From a virus: 24,265 bases of DNA. The translations under genes and the position numbers were made by a program. The stretch is taken from positions 1 through 24,265 of IMG/VR virus record IMGVR_UViG_3300034167_000026, one strand, 5' to 3'. The notes beneath the pieces were generated by a model. It worked only from the letters and a program-made list of their open reading frames with translations, ran no database searches and had not been told where the DNA came from. Of this stretch, positions 1-7,695 are shown in pieces; the first letter of the stretch is position 1; every line of letters starts with the position of its first letter.

Positions 1-11
1 CTCACTCACAT

Positions 12-30
12 GGGGGGGGAGGGGGTCGGG
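12..30 (+). other. G-rich tract, possible G-quadruplex
   Basis: The + strand has runs of eight, five and three G within 19 bases, in a region otherwise of mixed composition. The eight-G run can supply two G-triplets, so four triplets are available for a G-quadruplex. It lies about 70 bases upstream of the terminase genes. It could belong to a packaging or leader region, or be a homopolymer error at a contig edge; the sequence alone does not decide. Confidence 0.35.
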
Positions 31-65
31 TTGTGTTGTAATATTTACAGGAGCCTCTCCCCCTC
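19..65. repeat. Inverted repeat upstream of terS
   Basis: GAGGGGG at 19-25 pairs perfectly with CCCCCTC at 59-65, leaving a 33-base loop. The stem is 7 base pairs of almost pure G-C, but the long loop makes a classical terminator unlikely. An eight-T run follows at 83-90, 17 bases after the stem, too far for a standard intrinsic terminator. The stem would compete with the quadruplex-capable tract. Role unknown. Confidence 0.3.
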
Positions 66-102
66 TGAAAAAGGTAAATTGGCTTTTTTTAACAAGGCGA
101 AT

Positions 103-438
103 ATGGAAAAGAAAAAGCGTGGGCGTCCGATCAAGATGACAATACAGAGGTATGCGGAGAATCCTCCTGCGGTGCTTCCTAAGACTGATACGCAGCGTCT
201 TAGGGAGTTGAAGGAGTTGATGATTCGTTCTGGGGGTAAGGATGTTGCTGAGAAGGTGATTGAGATTGCGTTGAATGATGATCATCCTGGGCAGATGGCT
301 GCGTTGAAGATGTGTCTTGACAGGACGTTGCCTATGTCTATGTTTGAAAAGGACAAGTCTCAGAGGTCAGCGGTTACGATCAATATCACGGGGTTGGGTG
401 CTCCTCCCCAGCTTGTAGAGGATATTACGGATGTCTGA
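103..438 (+). CDS. Putative small terminase subunit (TerS)
   Basis: A 111-residue protein directly upstream of and overlapping the large terminase by 8 bases, the usual place for TerS, which recognises phage DNA and feeds it to TerL. The N-terminus is basic with an AT-hook-like RGRP core at residues 6-9, consistent with DNA contact. The rest looks helical, with a central segment ending around LDRTLPMSMF. I chose the ATG at 103, with AAGGCG just upstream, over an in-frame ATG at 10, because that extension would translate the G-rich leader into an unlikely peptide. Third codon positions are odd: 61 of 62 codons from 145 to 330 end in G or T, unlike terL. The functional call rests mainly on position and general features, not on a certain family match. 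Confidence 0.65.
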   Translation: MEKKKRGRPIKMTIQRYAENPPAVLPKTDTQRLRELKELMIRSGGKDVAEKVIEIALNDDHPGQMAALKMCLDRTLPMSMFEKDKSQRSAVTINITGLGAPPQLVEDITDV

Positions 439-1690
439 TCTCAACTTCTCTCTCCTTCCTTGGCAACAAGATGTATATACTGACCCGACTCGGTTCAAGG
501 TGATTGCAGCTGGACGGCGGTGTGGCAAGAGCAGACTGGCGGCTACTACACTAATTATTGAGGGTCTACGCTGTCCACAAGGCTCGGCAGTGCTGTACGT
601 CAGTCCCACGATGGGACAGTCTAGACAGATCATCTGGGACTTGCTGCTTGATCTGGGAAGGGAAGTCATCCAGTCCAGCCATGTCAACAACCTAGATATA
701 ACCCTGATCAACGGGGCAAGAATCTATGTCCGTGGGGCTGATAGACCGGACACCTTGCGCGGAGTTTCCCTGACCTATGCCGTGCTGGACGAGGTGGCCG
801 ACATCAAGCCCGAGGCTTGGGAACAGGTTATTCGGGCATCCTTGTCAGACCGCAAGGGTCGGGCGATGTTTATCGGGACGCCAAAGGGAAGGAACTGGTT
901 TCACGATCTGTGGAAGCTGGGCCAAGATGAGCAGGATGCGGATTGGAAGTCTTGGCACTTTACCACTGCTGACAACCCCTTAATCGACCCAACAGAGATC
1001 GAAAGCGCCAAGAAAACCTTGTCTTCCTTCTCTTTCAAACAAGAGTACATGGCGTCGTTTAGCAACGCTGGTGCAGATGTCTTCAAAGAGGAATGGATCA
1101 AATACGGGGTTGAGCCTGAGCATGGCAGCTACTTTGTGGCGGTGGACTTGGCTGGATTCGAGGAGGTTGCTAAACAAGCAGCCAATGCTAAGAAGCGGCT
1201 GGACGAGTCAGCCATTGCCGTGGTTAAAGTGACGGAAGATGGCAAATGGTGGGTTAAAGAGATCATGCACGGTAGGTGGGACATCCGTGAGACAGCATCC
1301 AAGATTCTGCTGGCGATGCGGGAATATAAACCGCTGAGTATTGGCATTGAGAGGGGGGCGCTTAAAAACGCTGTTCTGCCGTATTTGAGTGATTTGATGA
1401 GAAAAAACAATGTCTATAGCCATATTGTTGATTTAACCCACGGCAATCGTAAAAAAACAGATAGAATAATCTGGTCGCTTCAAGGAAGGTTCGAGCATGG
1501 CCGAGTCATTCTGAACAGCGATGAAGACTGGGCAGACTTTACTGACCAGCTTCTAATGTTTCCCTCGCAGGGTGTGCATGATGACTTGCCAGACGCACTT
1601 AGCTACATTGACCAATTGGCGGTGACAAGCTATTTCGAGCAAGACGATGACGATGCGTGGGAGCCGATGGACGTAATTTCAGGAGTATAA
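431..1690 (+). CDS. Terminase large subunit (TerL)
   Basis: The packaging motor and nuclease, 419 residues, which docks on the portal, pumps DNA with ATP and cuts concatemers. The N-terminal ATPase has a Walker A motif GRRCGKS at residues 28-34 and a Walker B motif with VLDE at 118-121 (D120, E121). The C-terminal RNase H-like nuclease shows acidic residues in the expected order: D239 in FVAVDLAG, E307 in GIERGAL, and D384/D385/D388 in HDDLPDAL. The protein is somewhat shorter than many TerLs, but no key motif is missing. Its start lies inside the terS end (ATGTCTGA), suggesting coupled translation. Codon use changes abruptly at this junction. Confidence 0.95.
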   Translation: MSDLNFSLLPWQQDVYTDPTRFKVIAAGRRCGKSRLAATTLIIEGLRCPQGSAVLYVSPTMGQSRQIIWDLLLDLGREVIQSSHVNNLDITLINGARIYVRGADRPDTLRGVSLTYAVLDEVADIKPEAWEQVIRASLSDRKGRAMFIGTPKGRNWFHDLWKLGQDEQDADWKSWHFTTADNPLIDPTEIESAKKTLSSFSFKQEYMASFSNAGADVFKEEWIKYGVEPEHGSYFVAVDLAGFEEVAKQAANAKKRLDESAIAVVKVTEDGKWWVKEIMHGRWDIRETASKILLAMREYKPLSIGIERGALKNAVLPYLSDLMRKNNVYSHIVDLTHGNRKKTDRIIWSLQGRFEHGRVILNSDEDWADFTDQLLMFPSQGVHDDLPDALSYIDQLAVTSYFEQDDDDAWEPMDVISGV

Positions 1691-1692
1691 AC

Positions 1693-2628
1693 ATGGCACT
1701 TGCAGATGAAATTCGTAATCTCAGAGCGCGTCAGGCTGCTAACGAAGGTCCGCGCAGAGGGGCTACACCTAAGCCAATGAATCCCCGCGTAGCTGCATCT
1801 TTAAATCTTCCCACACAAGCCAGTAACATCAGTCTTGAGCAAGCAATTCAAGCCTTAGCAGCCCAAGCACCTTATGGTGGTGGCCGTCAATTTGAGCGTG
1901 GGACACCTATAGAGTTCCAACAGTTGAGAGAGTTACAAGCCGCGCAAGAACGCGCTCAAAGGGCCGCACAGTTGACTGGCGGTAAGTCTTCCGGCATGCG
2001 TACCATAGACCCCCTTAATCGCGGTTTGCCTGCCACTTTACCGCAACTAGGGGCGTTACAAGCCGATCAAGAACGTGCTCAAAGAGCCATAGATATGTTT
2101 CTAGCCCAAAAGCAACAAATGCAGCAACCAATGCCACTTGGAAACCAATACACCCCACGTGACATAGGTTTTGGCAACGCTCCTTCTGGCCCAAGAGGTG
2201 ACTTTACGCAACCGATGCCTGGTCAGTTCACATCAGTGCCTTTTGGATCAATGCCAACGGGGAATCCTTATCTTCAACGTGGTATGCCCATCGGCTTCCA
2301 AAATCCTGCAATGCTACAAAATGCACAAGACCGAGCGATTAGAGCAGGGTCAGGTTTTATGAATTCGTTCGGTTTATTTGGGCAACCAAACATGGCGCCA
2401 CAAAACGCAATGGCACAGTATCCGGTTGGTGGGCCAATGCCGCAACCAAACATGGGCCAACAGCCGCAGTACTTTGGCGCAAACATGGGGCAGCAATACG
2501 CAACGGCGCAACCAAACATGAATCAACAGTACGGTGGCAACCAAGGATTCCCCATGACAAATATGGGGCAGCAACAACAACCTCAATCAACTAACGCTTT
2601 TGATAGCTTTGCGTACCGACCTTTGTAA
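1693..2628 (+). CDS. Gln/Pro/Met-rich low-complexity protein between terL and portal
   Basis: A 311-residue protein I do not recognise. The N-terminal 60 residues are Arg/Ala-rich. Two near-identical helical motifs of the form QLxxLQAxQERAQRA occur at residues 78-92 and 118-132, exactly 40 residues apart, with a weaker third copy around 205-219. The C-terminal 90 residues are disordered-looking, with repeated QPNM and NMGQQ units. The start at 1693 follows AGGAG with proper spacing; an upstream in-frame ATG at 1657 lies inside terL and is less likely. Its place between motor and portal suggests a packaging or virion role (inference). It could be an internal virion protein or an assembly factor. 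Confidence 0.75.
   Translation: MALADEIRNLRARQAANEGPRRGATPKPMNPRVAASLNLPTQASNISLEQAIQALAAQAPYGGGRQFERGTPIEFQQLRELQAAQERAQRAAQLTGGKSSGMRTIDPLNRGLPATLPQLGALQADQERAQRAIDMFLAQKQQMQQPMPLGNQYTPRDIGFGNAPSGPRGDFTQPMPGQFTSVPFGSMPTGNPYLQRGMPIGFQNPAMLQNAQDRAIRAGSGFMNSFGLFGQPNMAPQNAMAQYPVGGPMPQPNMGQQPQYFGANMGQQYATAQPNMNQQYGGNQGFPMTNMGQQQQPQSTNAFDSFAYRPL
2382..2520 (+). repeat. Three in-frame copies of a 13-base repeat
   Basis: GCAACCAAACATG occurs exactly at 2382-2394, 2442-2454 and 2508-2520. The offsets are 60 and 66 bases, both multiples of three, so each copy encodes the same QPNM unit. Degenerate copies encoding NMGQQ lie between and after them (around 2478-2495 and 2557-2575). This looks like expansion of a coding repeat by slippage or recombination inside the low-complexity gene. 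Confidence 0.85.
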
Positions 2629-2670
2629 ATCTTTTTGTCAATACAATAGCTGATACAAAGAGGTAACGCT

Positions 2671-4698
2671 ATGGATCAAAACGAGTTCGACGAACCAACA
2701 GAAAACGATAAAGAACTAACTGCTTTTGTCACTGACCACTGTGACCGTTGGCGCGACTGGCGCGATACGAACTATCTTCCCAACTACTTAGAATACGAGC
2801 GTATTTTTCGTGGCGAATGGTCTGCGGAGGACAAGACACGAGAGTCTGAGCGCAGCAGAATCGTGACCCCAGCCACCCAGCAAGCGGTGGAGACACGACA
2901 TGCCGAAATCATGGAGGCAATCTTTGGTCAGGGCGATTTCTTTGACATTGAAGACGATCTGTTGGATGTTAACGGCAACCCGCTAGATGTTGAGGCGCTT
3001 AAAGCCCAGATGATGCAAGACTTTAAGCAGGATAAGATTAGAAAAGCTATCGACCAGATCGAGTTGATGGCTGAAATCTATGGCACTGGCATTGGCGAGA
3101 TCGTAGTTAAGACTGAGAAAATCTTTGAGCCAGCCACCCAGCCGATTCCAGGCCAGATGGGTCAAGCTGCCATTGGTGTCGTGGAGAAAAGCCGCATTGC
3201 GGTGAAGATCACGCCGGTCAACCCTAAGAATTTCTTGTTCGACCCCAACGGGACATCTATTGACGACTGCATGGGCGTGGCAATTGAGAAGTTTGTCAGC
3301 ATCCACAAGGTAGTCGAAGGCATCGAAAAGGGCATCTACCGCAAGGTAAACATTACTACTGGTGACGAAGACACTGATCTTGAGCCAACCCAAGAGGTTA
3401 GCCAGTATCGTGACGGAAAGGTCAGATTATTGACGTACTACGGCCTTGTTCCGCGAGAGTATTTGACCGAGAACGACGAGGAAATAGAAGAATTATTCCC
3501 TGAAGACTCGGTTGCTGACGACTACTCTAACATGGTGGAAGCCATTGTTGTGATTGCTAATGAAGGGTTGCTGCTCAAAGCAGAAGAAAACCCGTACATG
3601 ATGAAAGACAGGCCAGTTCTGTGCTATCAGGACGATACAGTGCCAAACCGCCTGCTGGGTCGCGGCACGGTGGAGAAGTCCTACAACATGCAAAAGGCTA
3701 TTGATGCTCAAGTGCGTAGCCATCTGGACTCACTTGCGCTAACTACCTCGCCAATGATTGGTTTGGACGCCTCCCGTTTGCCTCGCGGCGCTAAGTTTGA
3801 GGTAAAACCTGGCAAAGCGTTCTTGGTCAACGGCAATCCTGCTGAGATTCTCTACCCGTTTAAGTTTGGCGAGACAAGTCTAAACAATCTGAACACGGCC
3901 AAAGAGTTTGAGCGTATGTTGTTGCAAGCCACTGGCACGATGGACTCGCAAGGCATGGTTAGCCAAGGCAATCGAGACGGTGCTGGCATGAGCATGGCAG
4001 TGGCTACGATTATTAAGAAGTACAAGCGCACACTGGTGAACTTTCAAGAGGATTTCTTGATCCCGTTTATCCAAAAAGCGGCGTTTCGCTTCATGCAGTT
4101 TGACCCAGAGCGCTATCCATCAGTGGATATGCGGTTTATCCCGACGGCTACACTGGGCATCATTGCTAGAGAGTACGAGCAACAACAATTCATCAGCCTT
4201 TTACAAACACTTGGCCCAAATACGCCCGTGTTGCCGCTAATCTTGAAGGGCATTTTGGGTAATTCCAGCTTGTCCAACAGGTTTGAACTGATCGCGGCGC
4301 TTGACCAGATGAGTCAGCCCAACCCAGAAGCGCAGCAAATGCAACAAGCCCAACAACAATTGGCAATGCAAGCGCAACAAGCTCAGATCGCGGTGCAGAC
4401 TACGCAAGCGGAACAGAATCGGGCAGAAGCGCAGAAGTTGGCAGTTGAAACACAGCTTATGCCGCAAGAGGTACAAGCAAAAGTGTTGGCCTCTGCGACT
4501 AAAAACCTCCCTTCTGGCAACGAAAGCAATGAGTTTGACAAACGGGTCAAGATTGCGGAATTGATGCTTAAAGAAGCGGACATTAAAAACAAGTCCAAGA
4601 TCGTTGAGTTGCAGATGGCCGACAAGCAAAACAAGGTATCAGGGATGGAAGACGACTTCTTGGATCAGTTGACCAAGGAGTTGAACAATGGACGTTGA
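2671..4698 (+). CDS. Portal protein
   Basis: A 675-residue protein that should form the dodecameric channel at one capsid vertex, through which DNA enters and leaves. It follows the terminase genes and has the size and style of podovirus-type portals: an N-terminal segment rich in Trp, Arg and acidic residues, a central part with NPKNFLFDPN and the PVLCYQDD-type wing/stem region, and a Gln/Ala-rich coiled-coil C-terminus from about residue 545. The start follows AGAGGTAAC. The tail is rich in Lys and Glu and overlaps the fibre gene by 11 bases. The call comes from size, position and general resemblance; portals are too divergent to show a short diagnostic motif. Confidence 0.85.
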   Translation: MDQNEFDEPTENDKELTAFVTDHCDRWRDWRDTNYLPNYLEYERIFRGEWSAEDKTRESERSRIVTPATQQAVETRHAEIMEAIFGQGDFFDIEDDLLDVNGNPLDVEALKAQMMQDFKQDKIRKAIDQIELMAEIYGTGIGEIVVKTEKIFEPATQPIPGQMGQAAIGVVEKSRIAVKITPVNPKNFLFDPNGTSIDDCMGVAIEKFVSIHKVVEGIEKGIYRKVNITTGDEDTDLEPTQEVSQYRDGKVRLLTYYGLVPREYLTENDEEIEELFPEDSVADDYSNMVEAIVVIANEGLLLKAEENPYMMKDRPVLCYQDDTVPNRLLGRGTVEKSYNMQKAIDAQVRSHLDSLALTTSPMIGLDASRLPRGAKFEVKPGKAFLVNGNPAEILYPFKFGETSLNNLNTAKEFERMLLQATGTMDSQGMVSQGNRDGAGMSMAVATIIKKYKRTLVNFQEDFLIPFIQKAAFRFMQFDPERYPSVDMRFIPTATLGIIAREYEQQQFISLLQTLGPNTPVLPLILKGILGNSSLSNRFELIAALDQMSQPNPEAQQMQQAQQQLAMQAQQAQIAVQTTQAEQNRAEAQKLAVETQLMPQEVQAKVLASATKNLPSGNESNEFDKRVKIAELMLKEADIKNKSKIVELQMADKQNKVSGMEDDFLDQLTKELNNGR

Positions 4699-6583
4699 AA
4701 GCCTAGCCAAGCAGCTAATCCTCAAGGGGATGACGGAGGAGCAGCAAAATGCTGTCCTCGAATCCATCAAGACGACGATGGGCAACGCTCGTACTGTGCA
4801 AAAGCAGCGTATTGGCGAGAATGTGCAAGTTGTAGTTCAGGCGCTCAAGAAAATTGAGGCTGACATCAAGGCTAGGTACGATGAGACAGGCAAAGCCATT
4901 GAAAAGCGGGTAGCCAACATCAAAGATGGTCGTGATGGGCAAGACGGTGTAGATGGAAGGGCTGGAAAAGACGGAAGGCCAGGTCGTGATGGGGCTACTG
5001 GGCCTCGGGGCATTGACGGTCTTAACGGCAGCAACGGTATTGATGGTGAAGACGGCATTTCTATCACTGATGCCCACATTGATTTTGATGGCAGCTTGAT
5101 TATTACGCTGTCTGACGGCAAGTTGTTAAATGTTGGAGAAGTTGTCTCGCAAGACATTGCTGAAAAGATTAACGTCATCAGCACGATGTCTACCAACGCT
5201 TCGCTCACAATTGAAGATGAAGGCTCGTCCATCAGCGGTGCAGTTAGGACTATCAATTTTGTAGGCGCAGCCGTCACCGCATCAGCTTCAGGCGATGAAG
5301 TAACTGTCAATGTGAGTTCGGGTACGGGTACGGTCACGAGTGTGGCAGCTACTGGTGGCACTGGCATCAGTGTTTCGGGTAGCCCGATCACAACTTCTGG
5401 CACGTTGACCATCACGAATACTGCGCCAGATCAGACAGTAGCCTTGACGCAAGGCGGCACAACCACCATCACTGGGACATACCCTAACTTTACAATCTCA
5501 TCTACTGACCAGTTTGTAGGCACTGTCACTTCGGTCACTGGAACATCACCCGTTGTCTCTAGCGGCGGTACAACTCCGGCAATCAGCTTGGCATCGGGCT
5601 ATGGCGACACGCTTAACCCTTACGCATCCAAGACGGCTAACTTTGTGCTGGCCGCGCCTGATGGGACGGCTGGTGTACCGACCTTCCGCGCAGTTGTTGC
5701 GGCTGACATTCCTACACTAAATCAGAACACCACGGGCAATGCGGCAACAGCAACTACAGCTACGAACCAAAGCGGCGGTACAGTTAGTGCAACGTCTATC
5801 GCTTATTCGACTACTTTGACGGGTGGCACAGGAATCGTCAATTTAGGTTCTGGGCAGTTTTACAAAGACGCCACCGGTAACGTGGGGATTGGGACGAGTT
5901 TGCCGGGTAACAACCTAACTGTACAAGGTACAACTGCCACCAGCAGCGGTATAGACCTTGTTACAACGGCAAACGCGGCTGGCGATGGCCCTTTAATATC
6001 TTTTGGTCGAAACTCGATTTCCAATACCATCGGAAATATACGCGGGGGCCGAGAGTCGTCTGGTGGGTTTTTAGCCATATCAACGGTTCCTGCTGCCGGA
6101 GGAAGTGCGGTAGAAGCTATGCGTATTGACAACGCTGGCACAGTAGACCTAGCAGCCACATCTGGCCTATCAATCGGGCGAACAGCAGTCACAGGCACAC
6201 CAGCCACTACAGACGGCAATGTGTTTAGCGGGACTTATACGCCTACGCAGGTAAGCACAAACACAAACGTGGCTGCTGTTACTTATTCTGCTTGCCAATA
6301 TATGCGTGTTGGTAATACGGTTACTGTTAGCGGTCAAATTAGTATCGACCCAACAACGGCAGCAACAGATACCACTGTAAAAATGTCTCCCCCGATTGCC
6401 TCAAACTTTACCTCTAGCCGACAAGTTGGCGGTGCTGGTTTATCCACAGGTGGTGTAAGTTATGCAACGCAAGCAGCTATGTTTTTTGCAGACATAACAA
6501 ACGACTGCGTAGAAATTCGTCTAAATCCAGTAAGTGCTTCTGCTGTTGCTTACGCCTTTTCATTTACATATCAGGTGATCTAA
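4688..6583 (+). CDS. Collagen-like fibre protein
   Basis: A 631-residue structural protein, probably a trimeric virion fibre. Residues 1-80 are helical and look like an N-terminal trimerisation or attachment coil. Residues 81-125 are exactly 15 uninterrupted Gly-X-Y triplets, a collagen-like triple helix. The remainder is Thr/Ser/Gly-rich beta repeats, with VGIGTSLPGNNLTVQG around residue 400, a motif common in fibre shafts that often precede a tip or chaperone domain, and a distinct C-terminal receptor-type domain. I see no S74 autochaperone catalytic tail. AAGGAG at 4675-4680, inside the portal gene, is its ribosome binding site. Placement beside portal rather than with the tail genes is odd; it may be a head or neck fibre. 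Confidence 0.8.
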   Translation: MDVESLAKQLILKGMTEEQQNAVLESIKTTMGNARTVQKQRIGENVQVVVQALKKIEADIKARYDETGKAIEKRVANIKDGRDGQDGVDGRAGKDGRPGRDGATGPRGIDGLNGSNGIDGEDGISITDAHIDFDGSLIITLSDGKLLNVGEVVSQDIAEKINVISTMSTNASLTIEDEGSSISGAVRTINFVGAAVTASASGDEVTVNVSSGTGTVTSVAATGGTGISVSGSPITTSGTLTITNTAPDQTVALTQGGTTTITGTYPNFTISSTDQFVGTVTSVTGTSPVVSSGGTTPAISLASGYGDTLNPYASKTANFVLAAPDGTAGVPTFRAVVAADIPTLNQNTTGNAATATTATNQSGGTVSATSIAYSTTLTGGTGIVNLGSGQFYKDATGNVGIGTSLPGNNLTVQGTTATSSGIDLVTTANAAGDGPLISFGRNSISNTIGNIRGGRESSGGFLAISTVPAAGGSAVEAMRIDNAGTVDLAATSGLSIGRTAVTGTPATTDGNVFSGTYTPTQVSTNTNVAAVTYSACQYMRVGNTVTVSGQISIDPTTAATDTTVKMSPPIASNFTSSRQVGGAGLSTGGVSYATQAAMFFADITNDCVEIRLNPVSASAVAYAFSFTYQVI

Positions 6584-6736
6584 ATGATTGATTCATACAC
6601 GCTTAACTTTGCAGAGCAAAAACTCATCGTAAAGTTTACTGACGAAACAACCAAAGAGTACACACAAGCAGACAAAGATCAGTACCTTGCTGACTACCCT
6701 GATCGTGCTGCTGATGTAGCGGCGATGGGCTGGTAA
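6584..6736 (+). CDS. Small acidic protein, 50 aa
   Basis: The ATG directly follows the stop codon of the fibre gene (TAAATG), so translation is probably coupled. The product is about 50 residues, with alternating polar and hydrophobic residues at the start (YTLNFAEQKLIVKFTDE), then an acidic, Tyr- and Asp-rich end finishing in MGW. It has no signal or membrane segment. It may be a fibre-associated chaperone or a small structural protein, as is common immediately after fibre genes, but I do not recognise the family. Confidence 0.7.
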   Translation: MIDSYTLNFAEQKLIVKFTDETTKEYTQADKDQYLADYPDRAADVAAMGW

Positions 6737-6816
6737 TGATTTTGCTGCTCGCCTTTGCTATTTTTATCTATGTTGTCTTTCGATCTGTTGCGGATGATTT
6801 GCAACAACTTGGTTGA
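6736..6816 (+). CDS. 26-residue single-span membrane peptide
   Basis: An ORF starting in a TAATG overlap with the previous gene. It encodes MILLLAFAIFIYVVF followed by a short hydrophilic tail, RSVADDLQQLG, so it is essentially one transmembrane helix. Its place at the head of a run of membrane-associated genes suggests a lysis or membrane accessory role, for example a holin partner (inference). An ORF this short could be fortuitous, but the tight start/stop overlap and the strong membrane character argue for a real gene. Confidence 0.55.
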   Translation: MILLLAFAIFIYVVFRSVADDLQQLG

Positions 6817-6828
6817 AAAGAGGATGCT

Positions 6829-7056
6829 ATGCCTGAAGACATAACCCACCGCGAAATCTACGACAGGCTTGTAGCTGTTGAGGTGAAGGTAGACGCGCTG
6901 ACTGAGAACACTAAGGATGTGACGGCGGCGTTTGCTGCCGCCCAAGGTGCGTTTAAGGTGCTGGAGACACTCAGCCGCCTTGCCAAGCCCCTGCTGTGGT
7001 TGGGTGGTCTGTTCGTGGCGGTTGCGGCCTTCTGGGATCACTTTAAGGCACGCTGA
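6829..7056 (+). CDS. XhlA-like holin accessory protein
   Basis: A 75-residue protein with the architecture of the hemolysin XhlA / small phage membrane family: an N-terminal amphipathic coil (residues 5-45, with REIYDRLVAVEVKVDAL heptads) and a single transmembrane helix at about 53-69 (KPLLWLGGLFVAVAAFW), ending in a short basic tail. Such proteins sit in the inner membrane and assist holin-mediated lysis. The ribosome binding site AGAGGA lies 6 bases upstream. The stop overlaps the next start (TGATGG). It could instead be a plain membrane protein of unknown role, since the similarity is architectural. Confidence 0.6.
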   Translation: MPEDITHREIYDRLVAVEVKVDALTENTKDVTAAFAAAQGAFKVLETLSRLAKPLLWLGGLFVAVAAFWDHFKAR

Positions 7057-7214
7057 TGGACGCGCTGCCGCCACCACCGCCAGTGGCACAAGCACCTGCG
7101 CCCGTCTTTGAGTGCGTGAGGTGGTCTTGGTCATCTGATCGGCTATTGGTCTGGTGCTTAAAGTGGCGAGAAAAAGGCAAGCCAGAGCCTAAGAAGGTAG
7201 CCGAAAGTGATTGA
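7056..7214 (+). CDS. Small proline-rich protein, 52 aa
   Basis: The ATG overlaps the previous stop by one base. The product begins with five prolines in a row (MDALPPPPP), continues with an Ala/Pro stretch, then a Cys/Trp-rich core (FECVRWSWSSDRLLVWCLKW) and a Lys/Glu-rich end. Two Cys and four Trp in so short a core suggest a compact fold or membrane interaction. There is no signal peptide and no lipobox, so an outer-membrane spanin is not supported. Function unknown; it is coupled on both sides to membrane-protein genes. Confidence 0.65.
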   Translation: MDALPPPPPVAQAPAPVFECVRWSWSSDRLLVWCLKWREKGKPEPKKVAESD

Positions 7215-7695
7215 CCCGTTCACCGCGCTAGCGGCCATCAGTACCGCAGTCAAACTTGTCAAGACCGCAGCACAAACGGTCAAGGACGTAGAGTCGCTCG
7301 GCCCTGTACTTGGTAAGTTCTTCAGCGCCAAAGCAGACGCCATCAAGGTTGTTCAACAGTCCAAGACCAAGGGCTTCAAGGGTTCTGCAATGGGTAAAGC
7401 CATTGAGCTTGAGCTTGCCATCGAAAGTGCAAGGGCGTTTGAGGAAGAAATCAAGATGCTCTTTTTTCAATCAAACAAAATGGATGTTTGGGCCAAGATC
7501 GTAGCCCGCGCCGCCAGCATGGACAAAGAAGCAGCGCACGATGCGCGGCGAGAGCGCGAAGCTGCTGAACGCAAGAAAAAAGAGATTGATGAAGTCATTG
7601 AGCTAGTCCTGCTGGCGCTTGTCTTTTTCATCATGGTGGGGGCAATCGGGTACTTTGTTCTTGGGATTCTGGAGCAGTGCGGGGGTAAATGCTGA
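7207..7695 (+). CDS. C-terminally anchored membrane protein in lysis module
   Basis: A 162-residue protein starting with GTG at 7207 inside the end of the previous gene. The N-terminus (residues 4-30) is an amphipathic helix rich in Ala, Thr and Val. A long charged coil (about 105-130, with RREREAAERKKKEID) leads into one transmembrane helix at 132-154, followed by a short Cys-containing tail. This is the reverse of a typical inner-membrane spanin, where the membrane helix is N-terminal. It is a recurring phage protein type as far as I recall, but I cannot name its function. Its position between XhlA-like and T-like genes suggests involvement in lysis or membrane handling. Confidence 0.7.
   Translation: MIDPFTALAAISTAVKLVKTAAQTVKDVESLGPVLGKFFSAKADAIKVVQQSKTKGFKGSAMGKAIELELAIESARAFEEEIKMLFFQSNKMDVWAKIVARAASMDKEAAHDARREREAAERKKKEIDEVIELVLLALVFFIMVGAIGYFVLGILEQCGGKC

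Noticed and set aside
10-102. Longer start for the terS gene at position 10
   Set aside because: The added 31 residues would translate the G-rich leader and have no good ribosome binding site; the ATG at 103 has AAGGCG and begins a sensible basic N-terminus.
2629-2670. Possible promoter between the low-complexity gene and portal (TTGTCA-like -35)
   Set aside because: No -10 element at 16-18 bases; the gap is short and other genes are coupled, so it is probably read through.
4837-5415. Long open frame on the - strand opposite the collagen-like fibre
   Set aside because: A mirror of the repetitive Gly/Asp/Thr codons of the fibre; Pro/Ser-rich product with no ribosome binding site or family likeness.
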